Source of the DNA: Lachnospira sp. UBA4346 | GTDB lineage: Bacteria; Bacillota; Clostridia; Lachnospirales; Lachnospiraceae | DNA: 35,449 bases | NCBI GenBank assembly: GCA_002394205.1 | Contig: DGTC01000051.1 | Span: forward strand, 1-35,449 | Direction of reading: 5' to 3' | Shown: piece after piece, positions 23,911-33,253 of the stretch | How the letters are laid out: each line of letters starts with the position of its first letter | Numbering within the stretch: position 1 is the first letter of the stretch | Notes under the pieces: generated by a model | What the model saw: the letters and a program-made list of their open reading frames with translations, nothing else | The model's database searches: none | Told to the model about the DNA's origin: nothing | Made by a program: the position numbers and the translations under genes

Positions 23911-26900
23911 TTACCGATAATTCGGATTCTCCTGATAATACTGCTTCTTCTCTACGTACATCGCTTTTTCGGCTTCTGATAACAATATATCAAACTGTCC
24001 ATGATAATCATCCATATAATAAAAACCAATGCTAATGCTGATATTCTGCTGATGAATAAACTGATGTAATGCTTGAAGCCTCTTTTGCAAGTCTTCTTTG
24101 GTCTGTTCCGGACATAATGCAACAAATTCATCTCCACCGGTTCTAAACAGTGACATATCCGGAATCTGCTTTTGAATTGCCTTTGCAACAGATATAATCA
24201 GTCTGTCTCCTGCTTCATGTCCCTTCTGGTCATTTGTCTGCTTTAGTCCATTCACATCAAAATAAAATGCTCCCATATGTGCGGCATCTTTGTGCGTTGC
24301 AATAAAATGCATAAATGCATGACGATTCAATACCCCTGTCAATTGATCCGTATAACCGATTTCTTCCAAACGGAGCCTCGTATCGCGACGATTAAGTGCC
24401 GAACGAATAAAACTGGAAATAATCTGAATATGTTCTATACACTCATCAAGTTGTTTCATCTGCAAATTTTCCATTCCAAAAAATGCAACAATATTTCCAT
24501 CATAATGATACACCGGTGCCAAAATCAACGTTTTTACATTTTGCCCGACAAGCATTTCATAACTTTGTAAATCTTTATCTCTAATATTTTCAACATCATA
24601 CATAAAAAATACTGGATTTGTCTGAAAATAATCAAACAATGGTTCGCATACAGAGTCCGGTATATGCTGCATACGATTCTTTCGTGATGCTATACCATCT
24701 GCACACCACTCAAATGTAATATGATTTTCGTGATGTACGAAATCGCGTTCTACAATATATGCCCGTTCACCCTGCAAAACATTTCCCAAATATGCAAGTG
24801 TACGCTCTAACGATTCTTCTGGTGTAAGTTCTAATGCCTGATGAAGAACATGTTCTATTACTTTCTGTCTGCGTTGTTTTGCCTTCTGTAATTCTATCTG
24901 TTCTGTAACATCTGTATATCCGCCATAATAAATAGAACTTCCATCCGGCTGCAGCTGCACAGTATCTTCATAATCAAACCAACGGTATGCTCCGTTCGCC
25001 GTTTTCATTTTCAAGACAGTATGAATGTTTTCACCGCGAGCAAGTTTTCCATCTGCGTAATTGAATAATTCATTCAATTGTTCTGAATCAACCAGTTCTC
25101 TCGTAATATCATATGCATTTTCATAACTGGTAAAATCAATTCCAAAGATTTCCCTGGTTCGGTTGCTTGCATAAATGCAACGATATTCCTTACCATCTGC
25201 TGACAATCGATATACCGCTGCTGCCCCCGGAATTGAATTAATCGTATCACGAATATAATCCTTCTGCTGCATCTTATCTGTAATATCTGTATATGATGTA
25301 TAGAATAGACAACTTCCATCACTTTGCTCATCTGATACTGTCTGATAATCAAACCAACGGATACCCTTTGGTGTCTGCAAGCGATAATCCAGACGTATTC
25401 CCTCATGTGCCAATGTCTTTTTCTTGATTTCTCCTATCACACGTTCCCGATCTTCCGGATAGATACGTTGTGATAAAATATCATAGGGATCTTCATAATT
25501 TGCAGGGTCTAAGCCAAATGCGTCGATTGCCTGCTGGCTGGAATAAATACAACGCAGCTGTTCTCCATCCGCAGATAAATGGAATACACAAATTGGATTT
25601 GGCATTTTATTAATGGCATTGCCAATCTGTTTCTCACGTTCTACACGCTCCGTAACATCCAAAACATGTGCAATCACAGAACGATGCATATTCCAATCAA
25701 TCGTGCTGATTCGGACATACAAGTACCTATTATTACTCTGCACCTGATATTGCACACCATTTCGTTTTTCATGTTCTGATTTCCAACCCCATGACAAGAT
25801 TTGTGCCAGTTCCGGACGACGAAATACTATTTCCTCACTCATTGTAGTCAACTCAGAATCATACATTTTCTCAGCCATTGCACTTGCAGCAGTGTTGGCA
25901 AATAATACCTCATGACTGTCCACATCTGAAACAAGAACAGACATCAATGTTCCATTCAATGCATCCCGATAATTTTCCGTCATTTTGCTCAAATCACTAA
26001 AAACAGCCAATAGAAGTGGATTCCCATTTTGCTCTCCTACCAATCTTCCACTCATATTGGTCCATACTGTATGTCCATCTACATGATGCAATCGATAAGA
26101 TATATTTAACTCTGCTTTTTCTTCCACCGCTTTCTTTACGGCAGCTTCTACCAATGGAATATCTTCTTTATAAACTGCACTACGTGTTTTTTCAGATGCA
26201 CCTTCAAAATAATCCTCTGTATAGCCAGACATTTCTGCAACACCTTTGGAAGCAAAAACAGTATATGCGCCATCTACACGCATTTCATATAACACAACAC
26301 CACCCGGAATTGTATCCATCATTGCCTGCATCCGGTTGTATTCATATCTCATATGTTCTTCTAATTTACGCTGTTCTGTAATATCAACATGTGACATATA
26401 CTGAATTCCATGATTTGGTGTTCCTTCAAAATAGATACTCGCATCCAGCCATATATACTCTCCGTTAGATTTTAAAACACGATATTCAATATTACGCGAC
26501 TGCGGATTTCGAATATTCTCCAACACCTCTCGTCTTACACGTTCCCGGTCTTCCTCATAAATCATCGCAAGCGCATCATGTTTACTAAGTTCCCGCACCT
26601 CCTGAATTGTATAACCAATCATATCCAAATAAGCAGGTGACGCATAATCTAACATCCAATTCTGTCCATTGACTGTAAAAATCAATTCTTTATTATTTGA
26701 ACTTGCAAACATCGCCTTGTCATAGATTCGCTTGCGCATAAGTTCCGCTTCCATTTTCTTCTCGCGATCAATCGGAATCAGCTCTACCAGAAAAATCTCT
26801 TTTCCCTCCTGATCCGTTACAAGTTTCGCCATGGAACGAACCCATTTTGTTTTTCCCGTTATCGTGCGTAATCTATATTCGAGCGAACTAATTTCACCAA

Positions 26901-29199
26901 AATTTTCTTTATCAACATGAATTTGGTCTAATACTTTCTTTTTATCATCCGCATATATTGCTTCCAGCAGCCGACAATGATATTTTTGATCAAATTCCTC
27001 TTTTGTACATTCTAACAATTCATAGAACGCATCATTTGCCATTTTGATTCTTCCATCATAGGCATAATACTGCAAATATACACCCATTAATTCACTCAAA
27101 ACAGTATGTCGCATTTGATCTGTGTCATCACATATCGCCTGTTCCCGAAAGATTCTTTCTCCTTGTGCCCCTACTTCCGTTAAAATAGATACACCGCAAA
27201 TTTTTTCTCCAACACGATCAAATTGACTAATATAATGCACCTGCATATACGTTCCATTTTTACAGCGATGTCTATATATATAATTAATATGATGCGGTGC
27301 CCTTTTGATTGCCTGATCATGTAACTGACAAAATGTTTCATAATCCTCCGGATGTGCAAATGAAAATGGATTTTCATCTATTATTTTCATATACTCACTC
27401 AGATTGTATCCAAACATATTAGCAGCCTTTTCACTGGCATGCGTAATGGAAAGTTTCCCATCTTCATATTCAATTGTGATGATTCCGGCTTCTGCTGCCG
27501 CCGCTAATGATGTACGCTGTGTCAGTAACATCTGATACTGTTCTTCCTGATTTTTTATTTTCGTAACATCATCCACTGCGATAAAAATTGTATGAATATT
27601 ATCATATCCACGGTCATAACGCATTCGAACACAGAACCACCTTTTTACTTTCGCTCCCTGTCCCTTTGTCGTTTTTATCCAAACATCACAAATGCTATTA
27701 CGCTTCGAATCTATCGCACGATGAATTGCTTCCTGTGCAACCTTCTTATTTTCTTCATTTAAATATTCGAACAAATTATGGAAAGAATTTTCCTGCTCAT
27801 CACTGAACGAATATAAAATATCATACATCGCATCATTGGCACGCAATAAATAAACTGCCTGCCCGTTATATTCAACAACTGCAGACGCTCCCATCGCATT
27901 ATCCATTAGGATATTTGCATTGGTTGTATTTGAAACAACATTTACACCTTCCTGCATACGCTCTGTAAAACGAATATTTCGTGTGACATCCCGTTTATTT
28001 TTTAACAATCTTTTTTCATACTCATCCACCGGTATCGGACGATCAAACCAGAAGCCCTGCGCATAAAAGCAATCGATAGAACGCATGAATGATGCCTGTT
28101 CCGGTGTCTCGATTCCCTCACAGATTACAGGCATTCCAATACTATGCGCCATTCGTACAATTGCTGAAATAATACGTCCGCCCCGGTCATTTTGATCTCC
28201 TTGTAAAAATTTAAGATCCAATTTTAAAACATCCACAGGAATATCTTTTAATGAATTAAGAGAAGAATATCCACTGCCAAAATCATCCATTTCAATTTCA
28301 AAACCACGACTTCGAAAATCTTCAATGACTGAAATAATATACTGTTCATCCTGCATCACTGCTGTTTCTGTAATTTCAAGATTAATAAAATCCGGTGTAA
28401 TATGATATCTGCTAAGAATTCCGCATATTTTATCACAGATTCCCTCCTGCATCAGCTCTACACGTGAAAGGTTAATCGATACCGGAACAATCTTTATCCC
28501 GGCATCTAACCATTTCCGCTGTAGCTTACATACCTGCTCTAAAACGAATTCATCAAGTCTTGCAATCAACCCAATTTTTTCAAATACCGGAATAAACATT
28601 CCGGGAGATATCATACCTTTTTCCGGATGAAACCAGCGAATCAAAGCCTCTGCACCATACAATGTATAATTTCTCTGATTATATTGCGGCTGAAGATATA
28701 CAACAAATTGATTTTCACGCAATGCTTTTTCCAGTCCGCCATCTAACAAATTTGTGATTGCTATGTAATTATCCACTTCTGATACCTGTAAACTTACAAA
28801 TTTGCCTGTATTTGTTGTCGGATACATATAAATTACATAAATGTATCCATAATGCGGATTATGACAATATTGTCCGTTACATTCTACTGCAAACTCTGTT
28901 CCATCTGCCCGGTTTAAATGGACCAAAACGCGATCTGCCGCATTTAAATTATTATCAATAATCTGTTCAATTGCATTCAAATCCTCTTCACAAATCAAAT
29001 GATTAACTGTTCCATCCGCATAATTGATGAACTCCTCAACAGATTCAAACTCATACATTTTGTATGCTTTCTGTGTAGCATAACAAATGGAACGCGATGC
29101 ATCTGCCGTATACATGATAACACCACTCGGCATCCCCTCAACCAAAACACTTAAACTATTGCATATATCATCTGGGATTATATTATTTTCATATCTCAT
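23911..29199 (-). CDS. Giant c-di-GMP enzyme: PAS-EAL-(PAS)8-GAF-GGDEF
   Basis: The 1762-residue protein has no signal peptide or membrane helix, so it acts in the cytoplasm. Order (numbered from a GTG one codon upstream): PAS-like 1-130; EAL phosphodiesterase domain about 157-400 with AEALIRW, INLSR, EITET, DDFGSGYSS, CEGIETPEQ and AQGFWFDRP, all key residues present; eight PAS/PAC-like modules about 420-1430, each closing with a DVT/DIT-type end (DVTKIK, DITEQR, DVTERV, DITDKM, DVTEQI); GAF-like about 1455-1605; diguanylate cyclase about 1613-1755 with YTDQLTGVLNRH and intact GGDEF at 1689-1693. The inhibitory RxxD site is QIPD, so feedback inhibition is probably absent. EAL-first order reverses the usual GGDEF-EAL plan. 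Start: ATG 29199 has GGGGG six bases upstream; GTG 29202 is too close. Confidence 0.93.
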   Translation of the reverse strand: MRYENNIIPDDICNSLSVLVEGMPSGVIMYTADASRSICYATQKAYKMYEFESVEEFINYADGTVNHLICEEDLNAIEQIIDNNLNAADRVLVHLNRADGTEFAVECNGQYCHNPHYGYIYVIYMYPTTNTGKFVSLQVSEVDNYIAITNLLDGGLEKALRENQFVVYLQPQYNQRNYTLYGAEALIRWFHPEKGMISPGMFIPVFEKIGLIARLDEFVLEQVCKLQRKWLDAGIKIVPVSINLSRVELMQEGICDKICGILSRYHITPDFINLEITETAVMQDEQYIISVIEDFRSRGFEIEMDDFGSGYSSLNSLKDIPVDVLKLDLKFLQGDQNDRGGRIISAIVRMAHSIGMPVICEGIETPEQASFMRSIDCFYAQGFWFDRPIPVDEYEKRLLKNKRDVTRNIRFTERMQEGVNVVSNTTNANILMDNAMGASAVVEYNGQAVYLLRANDAMYDILYSFSDEQENSFHNLFEYLNEENKKVAQEAIHRAIDSKRNSICDVWIKTTKGQGAKVKRWFCVRMRYDRGYDNIHTIFIAVDDVTKIKNQEEQYQMLLTQRTSLAAAAEAGIITIEYEDGKLSITHASEKAANMFGYNLSEYMKIIDENPFSFAHPEDYETFCQLHDQAIKRAPHHINYIYRHRCKNGTYMQVHYISQFDRVGEKICGVSILTEVGAQGERIFREQAICDDTDQMRHTVLSELMGVYLQYYAYDGRIKMANDAFYELLECTKEEFDQKYHCRLLEAIYADDKKKVLDQIHVDKENFGEISSLEYRLRTITGKTKWVRSMAKLVTDQEGKEIFLVELIPIDREKKMEAELMRKRIYDKAMFASSNNKELIFTVNGQNWMLDYASPAYLDMIGYTIQEVRELSKHDALAMIYEEDRERVRREVLENIRNPQSRNIEYRVLKSNGEYIWLDASIYFEGTPNHGIQYMSHVDITEQRKLEEHMRYEYNRMQAMMDTIPGGVVLYEMRVDGAYTVFASKGVAEMSGYTEDYFEGASEKTRSAVYKEDIPLVEAAVKKAVEEKAELNISYRLHHVDGHTVWTNMSGRLVGEQNGNPLLLAVFSDLSKMTENYRDALNGTLMSVLVSDVDSHEVLFANTAASAMAEKMYDSELTTMSEEIVFRRPELAQILSWGWKSEHEKRNGVQYQVQSNNRYLYVRISTIDWNMHRSVIAHVLDVTERVEREKQIGNAINKMPNPICVFHLSADGEQLRCIYSSQQAIDAFGLDPANYEDPYDILSQRIYPEDRERVIGEIKKKTLAHEGIRLDYRLQTPKGIRWFDYQTVSDEQSDGSCLFYTSYTDITDKMQQKDYIRDTINSIPGAAAVYRLSADGKEYRCIYASNRTREIFGIDFTSYENAYDITRELVDSEQLNELFNYADGKLARGENIHTVLKMKTANGAYRWFDYEDTVQLQPDGSSIYYGGYTDVTEQIELQKAKQRRQKVIEHVLHQALELTPEESLERTLAYLGNVLQGERAYIVERDFVHHENHITFEWCADGIASRKNRMQHIPDSVCEPLFDYFQTNPVFFMYDVENIRDKDLQSYEMLVGQNVKTLILAPVYHYDGNIVAFFGMENLQMKQLDECIEHIQIISSFIRSALNRRDTRLRLEEIGYTDQLTGVLNRHAFMHFIATHKDAAHMGAFYFDVNGLKQTNDQKGHEAGDRLIISVAKAIQKQIPDMSLFRTGGDEFVALCPEQTKEDLQKRLQALHQFIHQQNISISIGFYYMDDYHGQFDILLSEAEKAMYVEKKQYYQENPNYR

Positions 29200-29202
29200 C
29201 AC

Positions 29203-29449
29203 ATACCCCCATAAACATCCTGAAGCATTTATTTGTCAGACATTTCTTTCTATACTGTACTTTTGCTGAATAAATATCATTTTATTTTGTTATAATTAGT
29301 GATATTTATACTGATTATATACTAATATTATAAAATACAATCCGAAGAATCTCAATTCAGATGTAATATTTTTATAGAATTTTTATCAATTAACGTAGTA
29401 AATTGTTTCTTATGCTCTTTCTAAAACCAATCCGTATTCCATTCAACAC
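29203..29449. other. Intergenic region upstream of the c-di-GMP gene
   Basis: AT-rich; no gene seen. AAATATCA (29272-29279) and TGATATTT (29300-29307) form a perfect 8-bp inverted repeat about 75 bases before the coding start, a possible operator. No riboswitch was recognised. Confidence 0.35.
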
Positions 29450-29487
29450 AAAAACCCCTTTTACGGACTTTATCCCGTAAAAGAGGT
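29450..29487 (-). terminator. Terminator of the beta-helix lipoprotein gene
   Basis: ACCTCTTTTACGG pairs with CCGTAAAAGGGGT (one G-U), followed by TTTTG on the minus strand. It lies about 30 bases after the stop. Confidence 0.85.
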
Positions 29488-29515
29488 CTTTCAAAAGATT
29501 TCATATTCTTATTAT

Positions 29516-31582
29516 TTACTGCATCATCTGTCCGCGTCCGCCTGCCTGCTTCATACCTCCTGACATATTTCCATTATCATTTGGAATTTCACCATTTTGC
29601 ATATCCGGCATACTTCCATCTTGAGCATCACCATCTGGTAATTCCGGTCGATTTCCATCCGAGAAATTTCCATCCTGCATTTTGCCATCTTTCATTGTTC
29701 CATCAGACATATTGCCATCTGAAAAATTGCCGCCCTTCATATTACCGCCACGCATACCACCATTCATTCCTGCGCTGATATTTCCATTTGTTGTAACTGC
29801 ATCGCTGACTGTAATACTCTGAGATGTACTTCCTGCGTTTATTGTGTATGTACTTCCCGTCTGAAGCTCTGTGCTGTATACAATTGCACTTTCATAAGAC
29901 TTCTCCGGAGTATAGGAAAGAATCGTCTTACCGGAACTATCCTGTACAGAGAACGTTGAATTAGCAGCAACGGATGTAAATGTTGTTGCAATGCACGCAC
30001 CATTGCTTGCATCGGTTGGAATCTCTAACATTCCACTCGAACCAAATGCCATCACTGTTCCACCGTTCATTACACAGTTTGTATCAAAATCCAATGCGGC
30101 ATCTCCGTTACTTGTCGGCCCTGATATAATCGTTGTTCCGCCATAAAATGTAATTGAACCGTTTGCATCCAGACCGTCTCCTGCGGCATTTACATATATA
30201 TTTCCACCGTTTATAATAAGCTGCGCATTGCTGCTTGCGGACTCCATTCCTTTCTGCATCATCATGGTTCCTGTGCCTGTCTCTGTCGAGCTGCTCTTTT
30301 CTGCCGCATTGATTCCATCATCTGATGCCACAACCTTGACATCCCCTGCATTAATCGTAATGATTGCAGCTTCTAAACCTTCATAACTCTTCTGAATGTC
30401 AATCGTTCCGCCATTGATTGTTAAAGAATTATCAGCATGTACTCCATCATCGCCTGTCTGAATCGTAAATGTACCATTTGCAATGATAATATCTCCATTA
30501 CAATGTACCGCATCATCCTGACTGTCAATGGTATACGTTCCATCTGCAATCACAATACTCGTACCTGCCTTCAGTCCTTTCATACTCTCTTCATCCTGTG
30601 TTGACGTTGTTGTATTCATTGTCATACGGCCACCCATCTGCGACATTGTATTTGCCGCACTGCTCTTTGTAGAAGCTGCCGCACCGCCAGCCGTCTTGAT
30701 TGTGAATGTGCCTCCGTTAATCTGCAAAATATGCTCTGCCTGAATTCCATCCGTCTGCGCCTGAATATTAAATGTACCACCCTCTATGACAATATGACCT
30801 TTGCTGTCATCCTTATCATATGTTGATTTCATTCCATCCTGCCCTGACTGAATCGTAAAAGTACCCTCTTTGATTCCCAACAAATCTTTTCCCACAATTC
30901 CATCTTCTGCACTGACAATCTTATATGTTCCGGAAACAATCTTCAAATCGTCTGATGATTTAATGCCGTTGCGATATCCGGCATTCACATGTAACGTTCC
31001 TGTTCCATTAAATACCAAATCTGCTTTCGATGTAATTGCTGCTGAATAATCTTCACTCTCTGTCGTACTTCTTGCTGAATCCGTAAATGCATTGGTCGTT
31101 CCATCTGCTAAAGTAACAATCACCTTCTTTGCCTCTGTAACAGTCAATGGTGCTGTTGTTGTACTTGTTATTGTTACACCATTGAGTACAAGATGAACCG
31201 TTTCTTTATCTGCGACAGCTACATTGATATTACCATCTGTTAGCGTTCCGCTAATAACATATGTTCCGGCACTTGTAATCGTTACTGTCTGTCCCGTTAC
31301 TTCCGCTCCATCTCCAGATACAGTTGCAGACGCACCTGTCAAATGAATTTTTGTTGCGCTTGCTTCCTCCCAACCAGCATCCAAATCTTCCGAATCCCAT
31401 TCTACCGTTGCTGCAGTCACATTATCTGTGTTTTTCACTGACGATGTAGCGTTTGCCGCCTGTACGGTAACGGTCGTATCTGTATTTTGTGCGGATTCCC
31501 ACGGCATCGTACATCCCGTTACTGAAAATAACATTACTGTTCCTGTCATCAATGCTACTGCTAATTTTCCATATTTAATCAT
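29516..31582 (-). CDS. Beta-helix surface lipoprotein, carbohydrate-binding (Cthe_2159-like), with Gly/Met/Asp-rich tail
   Basis: The 688-residue product has a lipobox FSVTGC near residue 27 and is predicted to be anchored outside the membrane. The body is built of recurring short beta turns ending in IxxGTFxI-type strands (IKEGTFTIQSG, VIEGGTFNIQAQTDGI, INGGTFTIKTAGG, IANGTFTIQTGDDG, INGGTIDIQKS), a right-handed beta-helix as in the Cthe_2159/DUF4353 carbohydrate-binding family. The last 90 residues are low complexity (GGMRGGNMKGGNFSDGNMSD and similar), rich in Gly, Met, Asp and Asn and without a cell-wall anchor. Start at ATG 31582 has AAGGAG ten bases away; the upstream in-frame GTG is too close. 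The RNA leader folds strongly. The ligand is unknown; pectin-type polymers are known for Cthe_2159. Confidence 0.85.
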   Translation of the reverse strand: MIKYGKLAVALMTGTVMLFSVTGCTMPWESAQNTDTTVTVQAANATSSVKNTDNVTAATVEWDSEDLDAGWEEASATKIHLTGASATVSGDGAEVTGQTVTITSAGTYVISGTLTDGNINVAVADKETVHLVLNGVTITSTTTAPLTVTEAKKVIVTLADGTTNAFTDSARSTTESEDYSAAITSKADLVFNGTGTLHVNAGYRNGIKSSDDLKIVSGTYKIVSAEDGIVGKDLLGIKEGTFTIQSGQDGMKSTYDKDDSKGHIVIEGGTFNIQAQTDGIQAEHILQINGGTFTIKTAGGAAASTKSSAANTMSQMGGRMTMNTTTSTQDEESMKGLKAGTSIVIADGTYTIDSQDDAVHCNGDIIIANGTFTIQTGDDGVHADNSLTINGGTIDIQKSYEGLEAAIITINAGDVKVVASDDGINAAEKSSSTETGTGTMMMQKGMESASSNAQLIINGGNIYVNAAGDGLDANGSITFYGGTTIISGPTSNGDAALDFDTNCVMNGGTVMAFGSSGMLEIPTDASNGACIATTFTSVAANSTFSVQDSSGKTILSYTPEKSYESAIVYSTELQTGSTYTINAGSTSQSITVSDAVTTNGNISAGMNGGMRGGNMKGGNFSDGNMSDGTMKDGKMQDGNFSDGNRPELPDGDAQDGSMPDMQNGEIPNDNGNMSGGMKQAGGRGQMMQ

Positions 31583-31585
31583 AAA

Positions 31586-31649
31586 AGCCACGCTCCTTTT
31601 CGCTTTGTTATCTCATCTGATAACAGTATCTTAGCGAATGAGCGTGGCT
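31586..31649 (-). promoter_or_regulatory. Nested hairpin in the leader of the beta-helix lipoprotein, covering the ribosome site
   Basis: Three perfectly nested pairs: AGCCACGCTC (31649-31640) with GAGCGTGGCT (31595-31586); TTCGCT with AGCGAA; GTTATC with GATAAC. The 3' arm ends four bases before the ATG, and half of the AAGGAG ribosome site (31598-31593) lies in the stem. Either a translational switch or, with the TTTT that follows, a terminator. The ilvA gene upstream already has its own terminator, favouring the leader role. Confidence 0.55.
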
Positions 31650-31691
31650 ATTATGTGTTCGTTCTATGTACGATTTGTGTTTTAATCATGG

Positions 31692-31739
31692 AAAAAATGT
31701 GTCTGCACACGAAGGAATATTTCTTCGTCTAAATCACAT
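31692..31739 (-). terminator. Terminator of threonine dehydratase gene
   Basis: ACGAAG pairs with CTTCGT and an outer TGTG pairs with CACA, followed by TTTTTT on the minus strand, directly after the ilvA stop. Confidence 0.75.
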
Positions 31740-31742
31740 TTA

Positions 31743-33008
31743 TTAGATATTAACTTTAACAATTCTTGGACGAAGTCCTGCTTCTTCTAACTTCTGAACA
31801 ATTTCTTCCTTATGTTCATGTCCAAATGCCTCGATTGTAATACGAAGTTCAACCGTCGCTTTACGGTTAATACTTACAAACTGGTTGTGGTCTAACTTGA
31901 TAACATTACCATTTGCCTCTGCAATAATAGAAGCAACACGTACCAATTCACCCGGCTTATCCGGAAGAAGAACAGATACCGTAAAGATTCTGCTTCTCTG
32001 TACAAGTCCCTGCTGTACAACAGAGGACATGGTAATGACATCCATATTACCACCGGAAAGGATGGATACAATCTTCTTATTCTGAACATTTAACTGCTTT
32101 AATGCAGCAACTGTCAACAGACCGGAATTTTCTACAACCATCTTATGATTCTCTACCATATCAAGGAATGCAACAATTAAATCTTCATCCGGTACAGTAA
32201 TAACTTCATCAATATTTTTTGAAAGATATGGGAATAACTTGCTGCCCGGAGTCTTTACTGCCGTACCATCTGCGATTGTGCTTACTCCCGGTAATGTTAC
32301 AACTTTACCAGCTTTTAAAGATTCCTGTAAGCAGTTCGCTCCTGCCGGCTCAACACCGATGACTTTAATATTCGGGTTTAATAACTTTGCCAATGTAGAC
32401 ACACCTGTTGCAAGTCCGCCGCCGCCGATTGGTACTAAAATATAATCAACCGTTGGTAATTCTTTAATAATTTCCATTGCAATTGAACCCTGTCCTGTTG
32501 CAACATCCAAATCATCAAATGGGTGAACAAATGTTAATCCTTTTTCCTCTGCTAACTTCAATGCATACTCGCAAGATTCATCATATACGTTACCATAAAG
32601 TACAACTTCTGCACCATATCCTTTTGTTCTGTTTACTTTAATCAATGGCGTTGTTGTCGGCATAACAACCGTTGCTTTTACGCCATACTTCTTTGCTGCA
32701 TATGCAACACCCTGTGCGTGATTTCCTGCTGAAGCTGTGATAAGACCTTTTTTACGTTCATCCTCTGACATTGTACTAATCTTATAATAAGCACCACGCA
32801 CCTTATAAGCACCTGTATACTGCATATTTTCAGGCTTTAAATAAACCTTGTTGCCTGTCTGATTACTGAAATATTCACTATACATTAAATTTGTCTGTAA
32901 AGTGACTTCTTTTACTTTTTCAGCTGCTTCTTCGAACTTCTCTAATGATAATTTTTCCATCGTCCTACCCACTTTCTTCCCATAAATATATTTTATTTCA
33001 CAGAACAT
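31743..33008 (-). CDS. ilvA: Threonine dehydratase (threonine ammonia-lyase) with C-terminal ACT domain
   Basis: The enzyme deaminates threonine to 2-oxobutanoate with pyridoxal phosphate. The catalytic Lys is in NMQYTGAYKVRGAYYK (Lys69 from the longer start). Phosphate-site SAGNHAQG and glycine loop GGGGLATG are present, as is the family SILSGGN. An ACT-like domain (about 340-421, FTVSVLLPDKPGELVRVA) ends the protein, as in the roughly 400-residue TdcB/IlvA forms, so allosteric control is likely. Start is uncertain: ATG 33008 has AGGAG nine bases upstream, but homologs usually begin at MEKLSLEKF (ATG 32960), which has a poorly spaced site. The leader is structured. Whether its role is isoleucine synthesis or threonine catabolism is not decided, since no ilv neighbours are present. 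Confidence 0.93.
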   Translation of the reverse strand: MFCEIKYIYGKKVGRTMEKLSLEKFEEAAEKVKEVTLQTNLMYSEYFSNQTGNKVYLKPENMQYTGAYKVRGAYYKISTMSEDERKKGLITASAGNHAQGVAYAAKKYGVKATVVMPTTTPLIKVNRTKGYGAEVVLYGNVYDESCEYALKLAEEKGLTFVHPFDDLDVATGQGSIAMEIIKELPTVDYILVPIGGGGLATGVSTLAKLLNPNIKVIGVEPAGANCLQESLKAGKVVTLPGVSTIADGTAVKTPGSKLFPYLSKNIDEVITVPDEDLIVAFLDMVENHKMVVENSGLLTVAALKQLNVQNKKIVSILSGGNMDVITMSSVVQQGLVQRSRIFTVSVLLPDKPGELVRVASIIAEANGNVIKLDHNQFVSINRKATVELRITIEAFGHEHKEEIVQKLEEAGLRPRIVKVNI

Positions 33009-33033
33009 TATTCGAATCTCCTATGAAACAACG

Positions 33034-33107
33034 GGTATCACAACAAGATGTACCTCCCTGTATCGCTTTCGGCGACATTACCTTCTGTAAATCATCTCTT
33101 GGACACC
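33034..33107 (-). promoter_or_regulatory. Structured 5' leader of ilvA, candidate cis-regulatory RNA
   Basis: Predicted pairs: GGTGTC (33107-33102) with GATACC (33039-33034); CAAGAgATG with CATCTTG; inner hairpins TTTAC/GTAA and TGTCGC/GCGATA around CGAAA; a purine-rich junction GGGAGGTA. A multi-branched fold starts right at the predicted transcript 5' end. It does not match the T-box, FMN, SAM, glycine, lysine, TPP or purine aptamers as I know them. Confidence 0.45.
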
Positions 33108-33110
33108 ACA

Positions 33111-33116
33111 ATTATA
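33111..33116 (-). promoter_or_regulatory. -10 box of ilvA
   Basis: A perfect TATAAT (33116-33111). The -35 is poor. The start would be near 33104, the base of the predicted leader stem. Confidence 0.55.
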
Positions 33117-33253
33117 CACTCTTAAACAACTATATAACGTATAAATATACACAATATAGACGTATCCTGTATATTTTATAATAAAATCCTACATTTTGCA
33201 ATATTATTCCGTAACTCTCTTACAAATGTCTCTATACCGCACACGCTTTTGTT

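Noticed and set aside
23724..24035. 103-residue plus-strand frame next to the c-di-GMP gene
   Set aside because: Most of it is the antisense of the GGDEF gene end and it shows no recognisable domain.
30528..30743. Plus-strand frame inside the beta-helix lipoprotein
   Set aside because: It is antisense to repeated coding units; hydrophobic composition comes from the reverse of Asn/Gly/Thr codons.
29516..31582. Beta-helix repeats considered as a CRISPR-like or tandem DNA repeat array
   Set aside because: Units vary in length and sequence at the DNA level and make sense only as protein repeats.
33009..33116. ilvA leader as a T-box, FMN, SAM, glycine or lysine element
   Set aside because: None of the conserved core sequences of these classes is present on the minus strand.
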